Position numbers and translations under genes: made by a program. From contig NC_045429.1 in NCBI RefSeq assembly GCF_902635505.1, positions 217,561,997-217,625,996 on the forward strand: 64,000 nucleotides of DNA, in the 5' to 3' direction. Positions within the stretch are counted from its first letter, which is position 1; each line of letters opens with the position of its first letter. The stretch is from Sarcophilus harrisii. Lineage: Eukaryota > Chordata > Mammalia > Dasyuromorphia > Dasyuridae. Below the pieces are notes generated by a model, which was not told where the DNA came from, ran no database searches, and saw only the letters and a program-made list of their open reading frames with translations. This document shows, piece after piece, positions 25,201 to 40,600 of the stretch.

Positions 25201-28200
25201 AGGATAACCTTGTATTTGGATGGAATGAACTTTTAAGGAGAAAGGAACACAGCATTCCAATATTTTATTCCCCCTCTCAGTTAACAAACATTTATTTTCT
25301 CTTGTTCCTACCTCATTCTTACACTAGAAGAAAAGAAAAAAGAAAAAGAAAATCCTTGTAACAAAAGCATAGTCAAGCAAAACAATTTCTTGCATTGGTT
25401 ATGTCCGAAAATGTACATATCTTTCTGCATCTTGAGTCTGTCACCTCTGTGTTAGGAGGTAGGTAGCATGTATTATGAAGTTATATCAACCAGTTAAGAA
25501 GCTTTTAATGAAAAATATATTGTGTTAGATATTAAAATGTTATTACACATTAAACCTTTTATTCTGGGATGGTAAATTTATATTTCATCTGTTGGTAACT
25601 GAAGAATACAAAAGCTAAGTGCTTTTCTAGAACACAGCCATTCAGTTCTCAGGCAAGATTATAATATAAGTAAGGAGTATGACTTCTCTTTTTTTTTTTC
25701 CTGAGGCAGTTGGGGTTAAGTGACTTGCCCAGGGTCACACAGCTAGAAAGTGTTAAGTGTCTGATGCCATATTTGAACTCAGGTCCTCCTTACTTCAGGG
25801 CTGCGCTAGCTGCCCGTATAATTTTTAATTTCTAACATGATGTTCTATTACTTCTGTGCCTTTGCACTGACTGTCCCCCATGATTGATATTCTTGCCTTC
25901 GTTGCTGCTACCTTTTTAGAATTTACAACTTTCTTCAAAGTTTAGCTTAAAAACCAGTTATTATATGAAGTTTTTCTTAATCTTTCCAGTTGCTAATTTG
26001 CCTCTTATATGTATATATATGTATCCTCAGTAACAGCAGAGATTAATAAGCATACTGGCACTTAGTAGGCATTTAATAAATGCTTATTGATTGATTGATA
26101 AATCATGTAGATCTCCTTTACTAATAGCAAATAGTTCATCATCTTTCTTTGCTTAAAACTTAACAGAAGGGTATCTCATATATCACTGTTCAAATCCATT
26201 TTTCTTCAGCTTCATCCTTTGGATTTTTATGTTGGGGATGGGAGGTAGCAATCATTAAGTGCCTACCATGTGCTAGGCCCCTTGCTAAACACTCTACAAA
26301 TATTATGTAAGTTGTTGGGTTATATGTGGTAATCTGATAACAACAAGACACTTGGCAAAGAGTCTCTCTTTTTTTATTGGAGGGTGCCATGTCAGGTATG
26401 GACACTAGAATCTGTGTACATAAGTGACCACCAATAATAGTATCTAATTCTTTGTTTTATGGAATAAAGGTGATCTATATCTATAAATGTGTCTTTGTCC
26501 AGAGATGAGTCTGAATACTCTTTCATCTTTAAATAACCACCTTAAATATTCATCATTAAACCCTAAAAACAGGTTATTATGTGAATAGTAATGTACCTTG
26601 ATAGTTATATCAGAAAAGTAAGGTATACTTGTCCTTATATTTTTGGTAATGTTTCATAGTCATATATGATTGTTTTCTTTAGGATAACCTTTTTGAATGG
26701 CACTTCACTGTTAGGGGCCCCCCAGATTCTGATTTTGATGGAGGAGTTTATCATGGACGGATAGTATTGCCACCAGAATATCCCATGAAACCACCAAGCA
26801 TTATTCTATTAACAGTAAGTATCCTAGACTTTAAGAATTCCTTTATTTTGAGTAATTAGATTATTTTGATTTTTTAAATAAGTAGCCCACATAATTTTTG
26901 TATTGCATGCTGAGAGATATATAGAATTTTTTAAAAATTTAACAAATTTAACAAATATATTTTAAAAGTTCAGGCAGATTTAAAGTTGAACAATATTTAT
27001 ATGTGTTTTGGAAAACAACATAAATAATTTTGGCATGCTCTAATTTAATAGTTCAGAGTATGTTTGCAAGGTCACTGTAGATTTTGTCATTATATAGTAT
27101 GCTAGATGTTCAGTTGAATTCTGTCCTTGGGTTCTAGGCTTTCTAACCATGGTCAGACCCCAGAAGGAGTTGTGATTTTGTCCAAGAATTTCCTATGTAA
27201 ATGAATGTGCCTAACTCTTTAAAGTAATTATAAATCTTTTCCAGGAAAGCCTTAAAAAAGCTTCTGGGACTTGATATATAAACAAATTGTAATCCACAAA
27301 CAAAAACTACTGAAGAACCACCCATGGGGAATCCCTCCTTGATTTGAAATCTGATCTACATCTCCCCTATCACCTTTGTCAACTATGGCAGTTTCCATAA
27401 TTCACATGACTAGCTGCTGCCATCAAAGTTGCTGAGAGTGTTGGACAGTCCTGGAATATCTAAACTGCCTTTTTCTTGCTTGTCCATACCTTCCTGTATC
27501 ACACCCATATCAATACATTCAGAGATTAAATCTTAGAGAAAGGACTCAGTACTTCAGCACTTCTCTCAGCACCTCAGAATAGTAGTCAGGATCACACTCA
27601 GTACCATAATTCAGCTTCATTCTGGGTAAAATATACTTTTGGAGATTGACTGGAGAAAACAGCCATTAAACCAATTTCTGAGAGAAAATGCATTCAGAAG
27701 TTTGACCTCTCAAATAATGAAACAGTCTGAGGATTTCTACTGATTGGGAAATGCTCTTCAGTAATGCTGATTCTCAGCCCATCTGTGCCTGCCTATTCCA
27801 TATTACTCTTGTCCATGTTCTCTTACAATGTAGAATTCCTTCTAATATGGTGAGAGTCTTCCTTGCTATCTCTTAACTGTAAAGGGGGTCTAATGGAATA
27901 CTCTTATCAGCTGCCATTCTTTATTATCACCATATGACCAGGCCATCTTTTCTTTCTATGTACAATTCCTGATCTTTGAAGTTCCTCATTGGTTATATGT
28001 TATAGCCTTTTCATACCTCTCTGTGACATTTACCTTTTTTTGGAGGCAATTATATTCTGCCATATAGCAATTCCTGCAGAATATTAGTACTAAAAATAGA
28101 CATTTGCTTTCATCATAAATTTGTGGTCTTTAGTTTCCAAAAGTTAGTCCAGATCACTTTTCTCTCCTATTCAACTCTAGAAAGAACTTCTTATCCATCT

Positions 28201-31200
28201 GATAAACTGATGCTTTATACATACTGATAAACAAGCTTTATAGGTTATTCCCCAAAATACAGGTAATAGGCTTGAGACTAATTCATATTTTATTTTGAAA
28301 CTTGACTTATTGACATTGTTGTCATCTTCTAAGTTTCTGCCTTGATCCTTTCACCATAGCATATCTCTGTGGTCGGGTCCATTTTTGTTTTTTTACTCAT
28401 TTTTTTCTGCCTATCTCTTGACATTTTACTTTTTGTAAAAGTTGGGCTCTGCTTCTGGAGTGGCCTAGGCACTGTCCCAAGCTTATTATGCCAGAGTGGG
28501 TTTAGGAACTTCCTACTGGCTTGCAAGTAGTGGGGTGTAGTTAATGCTATCTAACACTTGATTTTGAGTCACTGCTGCTGGCTTGCGCTGCAGCTCAGAA
28601 CCTCACTGCTGCCTTATACTGACTGCTGACTTGCCTGGATAGAGGCTTACTACTGATTTGCACTGGAAGTGGGACTTTGCTGATGGACTGCCCTTTTGCT
28701 GCTACCTAATTGCACTCCCCTTTCACTCTAATGCCACACACCTTTCCTGTTGATCTTCCAAACTGTCTTGATGTAGAAAACTGTTTTTCTGCTGTAAAAT
28801 TTGTTCTGAAGCATAGAAATTGCAAGGTTATTTGGAAGAGAATTTGGGAGAACCCAGGCAAGTTCCTGCCTCACTCATCTTGGCACCAGAAGTCTTACAG
28901 TTATTTTGAGTGACTTGATTTGGAAGAACTGGAATGAAACTGGGGGAGAGTACAGGGCAGTCTTTTTTGCAAAGAAAGTTTCTTGGTGAAATCAAAGGTG
29001 TGTGTTCTGGGAAGTTCTTCTGAAAAGGAGACAGTCTTATTCATTTGCCATGTAGAGAAATAATAAGAGAAATTCAAAGTGGAAATTTCCTGAAATCTTG
29101 CAACAAGTTGGGAGTAGGGAGTAGGGGTGACTTGCAGAGGCTTTTATATCTTCCCAGAGTTTTTTCTTTCAGCAACTAGAAGCTTGATCTCTGGAAGAGT
29201 CTGGAATATAACTACTCTGCTTCTTGCTACTTAACAGTCATGATTCACATTTGTGCCTTGACCTTTTTGCCTTTTGTATAATTATTCCCTCAATTCATCT
29301 TCTAGTGCAACTTGAACTAGTATCTTTTCATAAATAACTAGTATACTAGAAGGGTTAAAGGCACTGGGTTAAGGAATCTGGAGACCTAATTACTACTCTC
29401 AGCTCTGCCGCTAGTTGTTATGTTAATGTGAACAACTTGTTTACCTGATTTGGGCCTGGGAAGGAGGATAGGTTGGGGGAGGTTGGACTCAATGATAGAA
29501 AGTTGCTTTCAATTTCCCTAATATTCTTTTGTATCTTAGTACAAAGAGGAACCATATTTTTTATTTGTTTCCCGTGATAGAATCTAATGTGGTAATGCAG
29601 AGTTAGGAACTAAATAAATACCTTTTAGGTTATTATATTTTTGTGAATTCAAATTAATATTTTAAATATTATTAAAAGCTAAGAGTTTTACAGAAATATT
29701 TAAAACATGTTTGTGATAAGTATAAATTATTTTATCTTTAAGGCTAATGGAAGGTTTGAAGTAGGCAAGAAAATTTGTTTGAGTATCTCAGGACATCACC
29801 CTGAAACTTGGCAACCTTCATGGAGTAGTAAGTGTCAGTTTATTGCTGTAATTAACTTGTTTAAAGAACTTTTTCTTCCAAGATTAACATGATCACCTTA
29901 CAATATTAAATATTGAATAGAAAAACTGTAAATTTAATTTAATTTTCATTTGCTTTCAGCTAAATACAGGATGGGGGATGGTGTTGGGGTGTTTAATTTT
30001 CTTAAGTATTCCATGTTATGATAGGTGGTGGGGAGTTATGGCACACACCCTCTCCCTTCCCCCCAATCCAGTGGTGGGAATCAAATGCTTTTTAATTTCA
30101 CATATAGATTGAACATTTCGTTATTCATTTCAGTCAGAACAGCATTGTTAGCCATCATTGGATTTATGCCAACAAAAGGAGAAGGTGCCATAGGGTCTCT
30201 AGATTACTCACCTGAAGAAAGAAGAGCCCTTGCCAAAAAGTGAGTAGTTTACTTTTTTTTTTTAATCTGGTGTTTTAAGTTGTTTTTCAAACCTACAAAG
30301 CATATACTTTGAAGAAATGATACTTGTTTTTTTCCTAACTTCATTTTTAACTTCATGTTCTGACTTTTCTTAAATCTCAAGTTATTTAATTAACTTCACA
30401 TAAAAGTAACAGTAAATGACCTGATATTTTGTTGACAGAAGAACTTAGTGAAATTCCATTAGAATTGTTTTAGGAGTGGAATTTTTTTCATAATGTTTCA
30501 GTCAAATAGAGTAGAACTCTGATGGCATGGTTAAGTTAAATACCATATGAATTTTTGCTCTTAAATTTCATCTGCTTCCTCAGTCAGAAGCTAAAGAAAT
30601 TCTCATGTCAGGTTTTTGTTGTATAGTTGAGTCTGTGAAATGAAAAGAAGGGCAGTTCTGCTAAAAAAAATTTCCAGTAAATTTTCTAGTAGTCTGCAAA
30701 TGATGGGTGTGCCATCATTACCATCTAGAAATGACATAGCTTTTTCTCCTAGGTGCACTAAAAGATTTTTACAAACATTCAGACATTTTTTGAGTTGCTA
30801 GGTACTGACTTTATAACTTAAATATTTTGATAAGACAGTAATACTATATGCATAATGGGAAAACTAATTCATAGGACCATAGATTTAAAGCTGGAAGGAA
30901 CCAAAGATGTTAGTCCTAAGCCATCATTTTACATATGAGGAACGAAGGCCCAAAGAAGCAAACTAACTTACCCAAGATTGCACATGTAGTAATCATCAGA
31001 GGTGAGATGTGAACCCAGGTCTCCTAATTCCATTTAGCACCTACAGTATGCAGATTTTAGTAGGCTTTGGCATAAAATGACAACTCATAAGATATTCAAT
31101 TCAGTGAATATTAATTTATTGCCTACTTGGTAGTGGTAATATAACCCCTTATCTTCTGACTCCTACTTTTATTTTCAACCTATCATAGATCATGGCATTT

Positions 31201-34200
31201 AAAGATAAAAGGAATAAAAAGAGATCATTAGATCCCTCACTTTCAAATGAGTAAAGCCATGTTGTTTTTCAATTAGCTAAGTAAATATATTGTTTGGAAA
31301 AATGTACATATGGAAAGTTTTTTTGAATATTAAATGGGAACCAATCACCTTAAACATGATGGGTTATTTTGAAAGACATTTGATACATTTGTAGTGTAGT
31401 TGAGTAAAAATATGTGCATGTGTGTGTGCAATATTTATGCAATATAAATAATGTGATTTCTCTTTTGGATAAATAAATACTGTATTTTGTAGACCTGTGT
31501 TAAGCTAATGTTTAAAAGCTTGATAGAATTCAGGTCTTTATTTTGGATGGAAAATCTTTTCTTGTATTTAGCATCTGGAAGAAAAAAATTTCTTATTTCA
31601 AAAGAAAAAAATTTCTTATTTCGAAATTTATATTGTAGAAGGTGGATTTTTCACTCTAAGGTAAGAAAATTATATTTTTGTTGTGGTGAACTTGTATTTA
31701 TACTGTCATAAGTGTAACTATGTAAAATATGAGTATTTGTGAGAATGCTACTGAACCTTTTAAAAAATATAGCTATTTATTGAATTTACCCATATGGTTG
31801 AGGGGCAGGAGAATATATGTTACACTTAATAGTTTTGTTTTGAACAGAAAAGATTTCAATTTATGGTTTGATTCTATCGAAATATTCTGATTGGAAAAAA
31901 AATTTAATAATGTGTGCTAATTTTTTGAACCCATAGTTAGATGGCCAGATTTGACTTAAGAAAAAAAAGAAATCTGAAAAAAAATCTTTATTTTAGTTTT
32001 TCTAATATTTTTAAAATTTGATGTGACTTTAAAATGTACTTCAAAATGTATATGATATTCAAGGAAATATTTTCTTGGTTGTCCAACCTAGAAAGCAAAT
32101 GAGTGCATATGTGGGATGAGCTTTTTGATAATTTTCTTTTAAAACAAGTTTATTTGTTCAGTGTTCATGTTTTGTAAAAAGGGAATCAGGGTTAAATTTA
32201 ACTACTTCTGTTTCCATTCAATGAGAAAGTCCTTTTTAGCAATCATTTTAAAATTCTTTTATTTCTTTAGGTCACAAGATTTCTGTTGTGAGGGATGTGG
32301 CTCAGCAATGAAGATTGCCCTGTTACCTTTGTCATCAGGAAGTAATTCAAGTCAGGCTGATCAAGAAGCCAAGGAACTTGCTAGACAAATCAGTTTCAAG
32401 GTAGACTACATAATGAATTTTTAGAAAGAATTCCTCCCATTTTCTTGTCAGGAAGAAAATATATTTATTAGGGTTCTATAATAGTGTGTTTGTATTCTTT
32501 AGGAATAGCCATACCTATACTTTTGGAACTTATTCTAAATTAATGATATTTCACACTTTTGTCTCTGAATCTTAATTAGTTGCTCAATTTGGCACTTAAT
32601 CATTTGTTGTTTTGCCTCATGTTGCTATAGCTTTTATTTCTAACTAGATTAAAATGAAAAGAGCCCTGGATTTAGTCATAAAATGTTTAAGCCCCCAAGT
32701 TAGAAAAGTGAAATATTGGAATCTACTACTTAATTAGCTGTGTAATCTTCGGCAAGACACTTAACTTTTCTGAGTTTATTTCCTCATTTGCAAAATTTGT
32801 GCTGTCTAACTTATATGATTTTTCTGGGAATTTTATTGAAATTATATTGTGTAAAAATGCCTTAAAAATTTAAGGTGACATTATTATCAGACACATTCTT
32901 TGGTATCTTTCACAGTGCTGAACACATAGTAGAGTTCTGTAATCACTAATCATGAATTGCTTTAGCCTCCTGTGTACCAAATGTTAGTTGTATCCAAAGA
33001 CTTTACAGTCTTATAGAATATCAAAAACAAGAATTTTAGGTAGTTAATATAGAAGACAAAGATTGACAAGTGGTAATATAGAGGAAGCTAAGTTGGGCTG
33101 AATAGGGAGTTTTATTTTAGGCAAAATTAAATGATTATTTCCCTATTTGTGTAACTTATGAACTTAGTTTTATGTATCTTTTAAAATGCTATATAAGACC
33201 AATTATATGAAAATTAAAGTATTTTTATGTAAGGGCTCATGGACATAATTTTTTAAAAGATATATCAATTTTATAATAAAAATATGAAATTTTTCTCAAA
33301 GTTGGAAGAGAAACATTTAATTTCTCATCTGCTGTTGTTCATTTAATAATTAGGTTTTTCTTTTTTACCAATTTATTTTTAATTTTATTTACCAGTACAG
33401 CAAAAGGTAAAGAGCAAATTATAGGAAAATATACTTTAATTTCATATTATAACTAGTCTTAAAAAAAGGGGGATGAGAGAAGGATAAGAAAGAATGACAA
33501 AAGAAATAGAGAGGAAGAGAGAGTAGCAGAAAAGGAGAGAAGAGACAGAAATGGAAAGAGAAAAAAAATCCAGAAAGGGGAAGACATTGAGCTATAGAAA
33601 GAGAGAGAGGAGAAACAGACAAGAAACCAAGATGGGAAAGGTAGAGAGAGACAGAAAAGATACATAGAAGAAAGCAAGAAGGACTCCATAACTTCCAAGA
33701 CAAGTGAATTGTATAAGTTATACCCTACTGTGTGGACTACCTAGAGCACTTGCTTATCTGTTTCTTCATAAAACAGTAATTTTTAAAAAAATCTCTTACC
33801 AGGCTACCCCACCTGTTTGATCTGTTTTATTACCTTGTCTCCTTTCTCACTCTTCTCTATTATAGTTTCTATTCCATTTTTTCCATCTATGTTTTGCTTC
33901 CATCTGCTCTGCCAATTTTTCATATTCTTTCTACCATCTCTGAATCACAGCACACCAATCCTGTGCTAACATGTAAAGAGGAAGAGATTAGGATTTCTAC
34001 CACTATAGTTGGCATCACCTGTTGTTTTAAAAAAAAGTTTTATTGATGTCTTTATAGATTGCAATCATTTTTCTAACAGTTTCCTTCCCCCCCCCCCCCC
34101 CCGGAAAAAAAAAAAAAACCTCTCCAACTGTGTCTATCTACGTCTACTTTCTTCCCTAAAGCCTTACTTTACCAAGAGGAAAAAGAAGACTCTTTCTATA

Positions 34201-37200
34201 GCCTTTTGAAATCATTATTGGTTTACTTAATCTGAGTTCTTCTATCTTTTTTGTATTTTTATTTATGTTATAGTATGTGATTGTTTTCTTCCTCCTGTTT
34301 TGTTCCATTGGCATCTGTTAAGTGAATCTTCTCCTTCTTCATAAGTGTCATTTCTTAGCCTAAAATGGAATGCCACTACTGTTCTCCATTAAGCAGATGT
34401 TCTTTTTATTTCTTGAGGGTTTTTTGCTACTGCAAAATGTGCTGCTACAAGTATTTTGTTTTATATATTGGAATTTTGTTTTTATCTTTGACTTCCTTGG
34501 TGTAAAACTAGTAGGATTGCTGGAAATGAACAATTAGCTTTGTTTTCCAGAATGGTTGAATGAATTTACAGCTTCTGTAACAATTTCTTCATGTTTTCTT
34601 GACTTTCTATAACCTTTTAAACATTATTTTTGCCTTTTATCATTTTTGCTAATTTGAAGATAAGATTTTTCAGTTGCAATATTCAGTAACTTGGAGAATT
34701 TTCCTATATGGTTATTCATATTTTGCATTTCTTCTTTTGGAAACTGTTTGGTCATGTCCTTTGAGCATTTTTTCTTTTGAAAAAAATTGTTTGCTCATGT
34801 CCTTTGAGCACTTATCTACTTGGGAATGGCTCTGTTCATTATATATTTTAGAAAAAAACACAGATTTCCCATCCCCCCTCTCCCACTCTATGGTCCCCTT
34901 ATTTTAGTTATTATGATTCCAGTTGTGCAAAAGTTTTAAAATTTTGTATAAGCAAAATTTTTCATCTTTTATAATTTCCTTTATCCATTGTTTAAGAATT
35001 TCCCCTCAGCCAGAGTTTGAAAGATATTTCTCCAGTTCTACCCTTTTTTAAAATATGGCTTTTTTTATATCTGATTTTATCTGAATTCTGCCTTCACCAT
35101 CTTCTCTACTCTTATTTTCCTTGCTCCAATTAAAACTCATGAGATGCTTAGCTCCTTATGCAAAAACTGAGCTTCTCTTTTCTGTGCTTGCTATCCTATG
35201 GGTAAAATGCTGAGTTGTGATCCTTTTGTGAGGATTTTTGGTAGTTTTACATTAAGCAGATGTGATTGACAAACTTCATTTAGGAAATTTAAAATTGAAT
35301 CCTAAACTTATTTCCCTTTTTTGTTATAATGTGGGAGTGGTAAAAATGATGATTATTAGATAGTCACACCTAAATACCATTTGTCTTAGGAACAACTGAA
35401 CTCAGTAGATACATATGACTTTTCTTTAGTGTGCTATGTAGATATATTGTACAAATAAATACTTAGGCCATTTTAGGCATATAGTAAACAAAACTGTAGA
35501 ACTGAAGTAATGGGACTTTTAGAAAATTATTAGAAATGAGTTTGTTGGGTGATTCTGTCCAAATGGAGTACCTGCAATACTTGATCATATTAAAAAAACA
35601 ACAAAAAGTGACATTCCTAAAACTCTGGTTTAATGAAATAGGTACTTACCGAGGCATTTGAATTGATATAACAGATGTTTGCCTTTTTCCTGTCCTGTTG
35701 TTCAAATCTATGTGTATACCAAAGCTCCATATCATACAAGCCCCATATCACATACACCTTTTTTTCTTTATTTGGGTGAGACAATTGGGGGTAAGTGACT
35801 TACTCAGGGTCACACAGCTAATAAATATGAAGTGTCTTGAGGCTAGATTTGAATTCAGATCCTCCTGACTTCAGGACCTGTGGTCTGTCTGCTATGCCAT
35901 CTAGCTACTCCTTCACCCTCTCTTTAAAGCATTCTTTAGCTATCCCATTCCTCACTGATTATATTTTCCTTCTCTTTTGTAGGTAGCCATTATTGACAGA
36001 TTAACATTTAATAGTTTTCTGTTATTTCTTTTCTGTCATTCTTATTTCCCTAATTAGATTGTAAATTCTTGGAGAGTAGAGACAATATTTCATGTTTCTT
36101 TTGTATTCCCCAAATATGATTATAAACATTGAAGAGAATTAAAAACAGATAAAATTAAGTTTATGGATTACTCTGCAGTTTTTCTTCTTTATATATATGT
36201 GTGTGTTTGTGTGTATATATATTTTTTTCTTCTTCTTTTAGGCAGAAGTCAATTCATCTGGAAAGCCTATCACTGTGCCAGATTTAAAACACTCTTTCTC
36301 CATAAGTGATCCACAACAGGAAGGTAGATCTTCAACATTCCAGGATACAACAGCCAGTACATCGGTATGACTATTATTTCATATATCATTATTATTATTA
36401 TTATTGATATGTGAGGGTATGGGAAAGAAAATAGATTTGGGAACCAGCTCTAGTTCTGCCATTAACTATTTACATAAACTTATATAGGTTGCTTTTCTCT
36501 CAGTTTGTTTTCTCCTCTATTAAGTGGCATGACTAAATTATCTATAAAATTCTCTAATGCTGTAATCCTGAACATCTTTGGTGTGCTAGACTCTGTAAAA
36601 TGAACTAAAGGACATGACATGTATTTCTATTTATGCTTTAAATAGATTAGCATCTTTTACTTTTTTGTACCTAGTTTCACCTACTTGGTTAATTAAAGCA
36701 CTTTGCTTATATTAAGAATAAAGGAATGACTTTACTCTCTGTGGTGGCTAGCTAGTTCCAGGTTTAACAGATTGCACCTTTAACCTTAATCAGTTATTTT
36801 TTTAGGTTTATACCCTAGATCATGAGGACAGGATGAATATATAAGCTCAACTACAGTTGTACTTATTATTCATATTTCACTTATATTTTAGATTTCACTA
36901 TTATTCAAAACTTTGCTTCAGAAATCTTGCATTCTGAAATTTCCATTCCTGGCCTTTTCTTTTACCCCACCCTCTTATATACTGAATCTCTTCTTTGTCT
37001 TCATTGTGAATTCCTTGAACTTTCTCTTTTATTCCTGTTCATTACCATCATTTTGACTTCACTTGCCTCCTTTCTCAGCTTGAACCTCATTATCAACTAT
37101 TTTAATAATATACTCACCACTAATTCATCCTCTTTATTGTCTTAACATTTTTACTTTGCCAAATCCTGGGTGACCACCTCTCCTTTCAATTTATAGGTTG

Positions 37201-37646
37201 CTAAGCAAGGTTAAAGAATAAATCCTATAATTAAGCTGCTTGGCTCTATTTTATATTCATATTACCTATTTCTGACCTAAGTAGACTTCACTGCTCTGCT
37301 ATGTGACTGCATTTTTATTCATTTCCTATTGGATTAATAGCCAGTTTTCCATATTTACTGTTCCTAACCTTTTCTATTTTCTTCAAGTCTTTAGCCATAA
37401 TCTAGCTTCCCTGAAGTTGAGCACATGGCTTCATTTCATACTTTACAGAAATTTGAGCAGTGCATTATGAGTTCTCACAACTTTCCTTCTCAACCTCTAA
37501 ATCTCTTGTCACCTTCCTTTCCTGCTTAGTTTTTCTTTTTGAGAAGGAAATAGCTCCTTTCCAAGCCAAACTCTTTCTGGTTCTTTTGTTCATTCTGTCA
37601 TCATCTTTTTGGGATTTGACTCCAATAGTCTCCCCTTTTGAATCTT

Positions 37647-37680
<34 letters not shown>

Positions 37681-40600
37681 TTAGTGCCTCCTGTATCTAT
37701 GATCCATTGTTCATTTCCCTTATCCTAAAATAACCTTTCTTCAATCTTATTATTCTCATTAAACCATTGTCTTTTTTTTTTTTTTAATCTCTTCACTGCT
37801 AAATTTATCAGATTAATCTGTACTTGTTACCTGTACTTTTTATTGAATTAATTATGCTTAGGAACAAATTCTTTACTACTATTGGAGAGAGAAGAGAGCT
37901 GTGAGATTGCAATTCAGATTTAGCTCTCTCTACCTAAAGATTAAAGTTCATGTAAAGATTTCTAAGTATTCACACAGATGTAAAAGTCCTGTGAATTCAA
38001 TTTACAGCTCAAAGAGGGGGTCAGGAGCAAGCCAGCTTCAAAGGAAAGGAACATCAAAGAGGGTTGCAGTTGTTGTTCTTTTCTGAAACTATTTTATACT
38101 CTTGTTATCAGGACAGAGAGCTTCTTAAGCTAAAATAACACTTTCTAGTATTTTCCAGAGGCTTCTGAAGGTTGTTTATTGCTCATTTAAGAATTAGAGT
38201 TTTTTATGTCTTTATCAGATCTCATCCCATAATCCCTGGAAACCTGGCTTCTGTTCTCCCCACTCAATTGAAACTGATCTACAGAAGGTTACCTTTGAAC
38301 CTCTCCCCTCTCCCCCCCCTTAAAACTAAATTTGGTGTTATTTTCTCAGTCCTTATTGTCTCCCAACTTTTCTGCAGCATTTGTTGCTGTTAATTGCTTA
38401 TTCTTTCTAAAATCCATTCTTTTCTTGACTTCTTTGACATAGTGCTACTCTTGTTTTCTTTCTAAACTCTTTTTTTCTCTTTAAAAAAATTTTTTCCCTC
38501 CCCCTAAATATGTGTATTTCCCAGGTTTTTGCCTTTTGTGCTTTTTTCCCTCTCTGAAATGTCTTTGATTTCTTCCATTCCCATAATATGAACAGTCATC
38601 TCTATACATCTTGTCTTGACCTGTTCCCCAAGCTTTGGTCTTGAATGTAACTGCTTTCTGTATATCTTTATCTGGACATACCCAATTTAAGGCTTTAAAA
38701 AAGTCTGAAATAAAATTTAATTATTTTGCTATTCCTCTTCAATCTTGTCAGTTTTCCTTTTAGAAACTCCTTTGAATCTTTTTTGTGTCTTCTTCCCCAT
38801 TCTCACTACTGCTTTACTACTTTAGGTGAATATAGGAAGGGAGAATGTTCTAAACATAGGGAACAGCATAAGAAAATGCATATAGATTGTAGGAAAGTGA
38901 AGGCTGTTCATCAGAAATGTTGACTAGTAGTTCAGTTTAGGGGGGGAGTATAGAGTTAGAAGAAGTAAAGATAAGGTTGAGAAGTAGGTTGATAGCAGAT
39001 TATATGGGAAGCTTTGAGCCTGTAAGAGGTTTGGATTTTATTCACTAGATATTAGGGAACTACTTAAAGGTTTTGAATAGAAGACCATCAAGAAGTAGTC
39101 TGTGCATAAGGAAGAATCATTATCCCATATAAAGGGATAAATTGGAACAATATAAAACCAGACTTAAGTAGGCTAGTTGGAGCCTTTGTAATAATTAGTA
39201 ATGAAGGTTTGCAGTGAGTTGGAAATAGGAAGAATAGGATGATGCAGAAATATTGAGGTTGATTATATATGACTTTATGTTGTGTGCTTTTTAGAGCCCC
39301 CAAGTTGAGTTGCCAAAATATACTATCTGGACTAGCTCTCTGGAGGATCTCAGAACCAACCTTAGTCTTTAGATGAGGCAAGACTCCTGTGGATGGTCAA
39401 AACATGAAGTCCGGATATTCCAAATTCTCTCATCCTTATATGCCCTAATATCCTTATATAACCAAAGCAACACTGCTCATAGGCTAATATGCGGAACTAT
39501 ATAAACAACTTGCCTATTGTATGCAGGTGACTCTTTTCCACTTGGTATCACTCTGCTTTAATTACAACACAGGTTGTCACTGCCTCCTAGACTTCTCAGG
39601 AAGGCTGAGAGCCCTTAGGGAAAATGGGGAGCCGAATCAGACATTGTCAGCAGGTTCCCTCTGGGCTGAAGGGTCTTATATCTTACCCAGAGTTCCCCCA
39701 CTGTGGCCCTCTACAACTTTGATTGGATTTAGGGGATAATGTGGAAGAAAATTAAAAAAAAAAACCAAAGATAATGACTATGCATGAATGAATCATAGTA
39801 ACATTGTCATGAGAAGTAAGGAAGATGAATAGATTTTAGGAGAAAGATAATAAATTCAGTTTGCAATATGTTGAATTTGAGGTAATTGCAAGACATCCAG
39901 ATTTTTTTTTTTTTTTTTTTTATTTAATAGCCTTTTATTTACAGGATATATACATGGGTAACTTTACAGCATTAACAATTGCCAAACCTCTTGTTCCAGT
40001 TTTTCACCTCTTACCCCCTCCACCCCCTCCCCTAGATGGCAGGATGACCAGTAGATGTTAAATATATTAAAATATAAATTAGATACACAATAAGTATACA
40101 TGACCAAAACGTTATTTTGCTGTAGAAAAAGAATCAGACTCTGAAATATTGTACAATTAGCTTGTGAAGGAAATCAAAAATGCAGGTGTGCATAAATATA
40201 GGGATTAGGAATTCAATGTAATGGTTTTAGTCATCTCCCAGAGTTCTTTTTCTGGGCATAGCTAGTTCAGTTCATTACTGCTCCTTTGGAAATGATTTGG
40301 TTGATCTCGTTGCTGAGGAGGGCCTGATCCATCAGAACTGGTCATCATATAGTATTGTTGTTGAAGTATATAATGATCTCCTGGTCCTGCTCATTTCACT
40401 CAGCATCAGTTCATGTAAGTCTCTCAGGCCTTTCTGAAATTATCCTGTTGGTCATTTCTTACAGAATAGTAATATTCCATAATTTTCATATACCACAATT
40501 TATTCAACCATTCTCCAACTGATGGACATCCATTCAGTTTCCAGTTTTAGCCACTACAAAAGGGCTGCCACAAACATTCGTGCACATACAGGTCCCTTTC

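Noticed and set aside
33419-33703. Ser/Leu/Phe-rich minus-strand open frames
   Set aside because: They are translations of the complement of the polypurine tract, where stop codons are rare.
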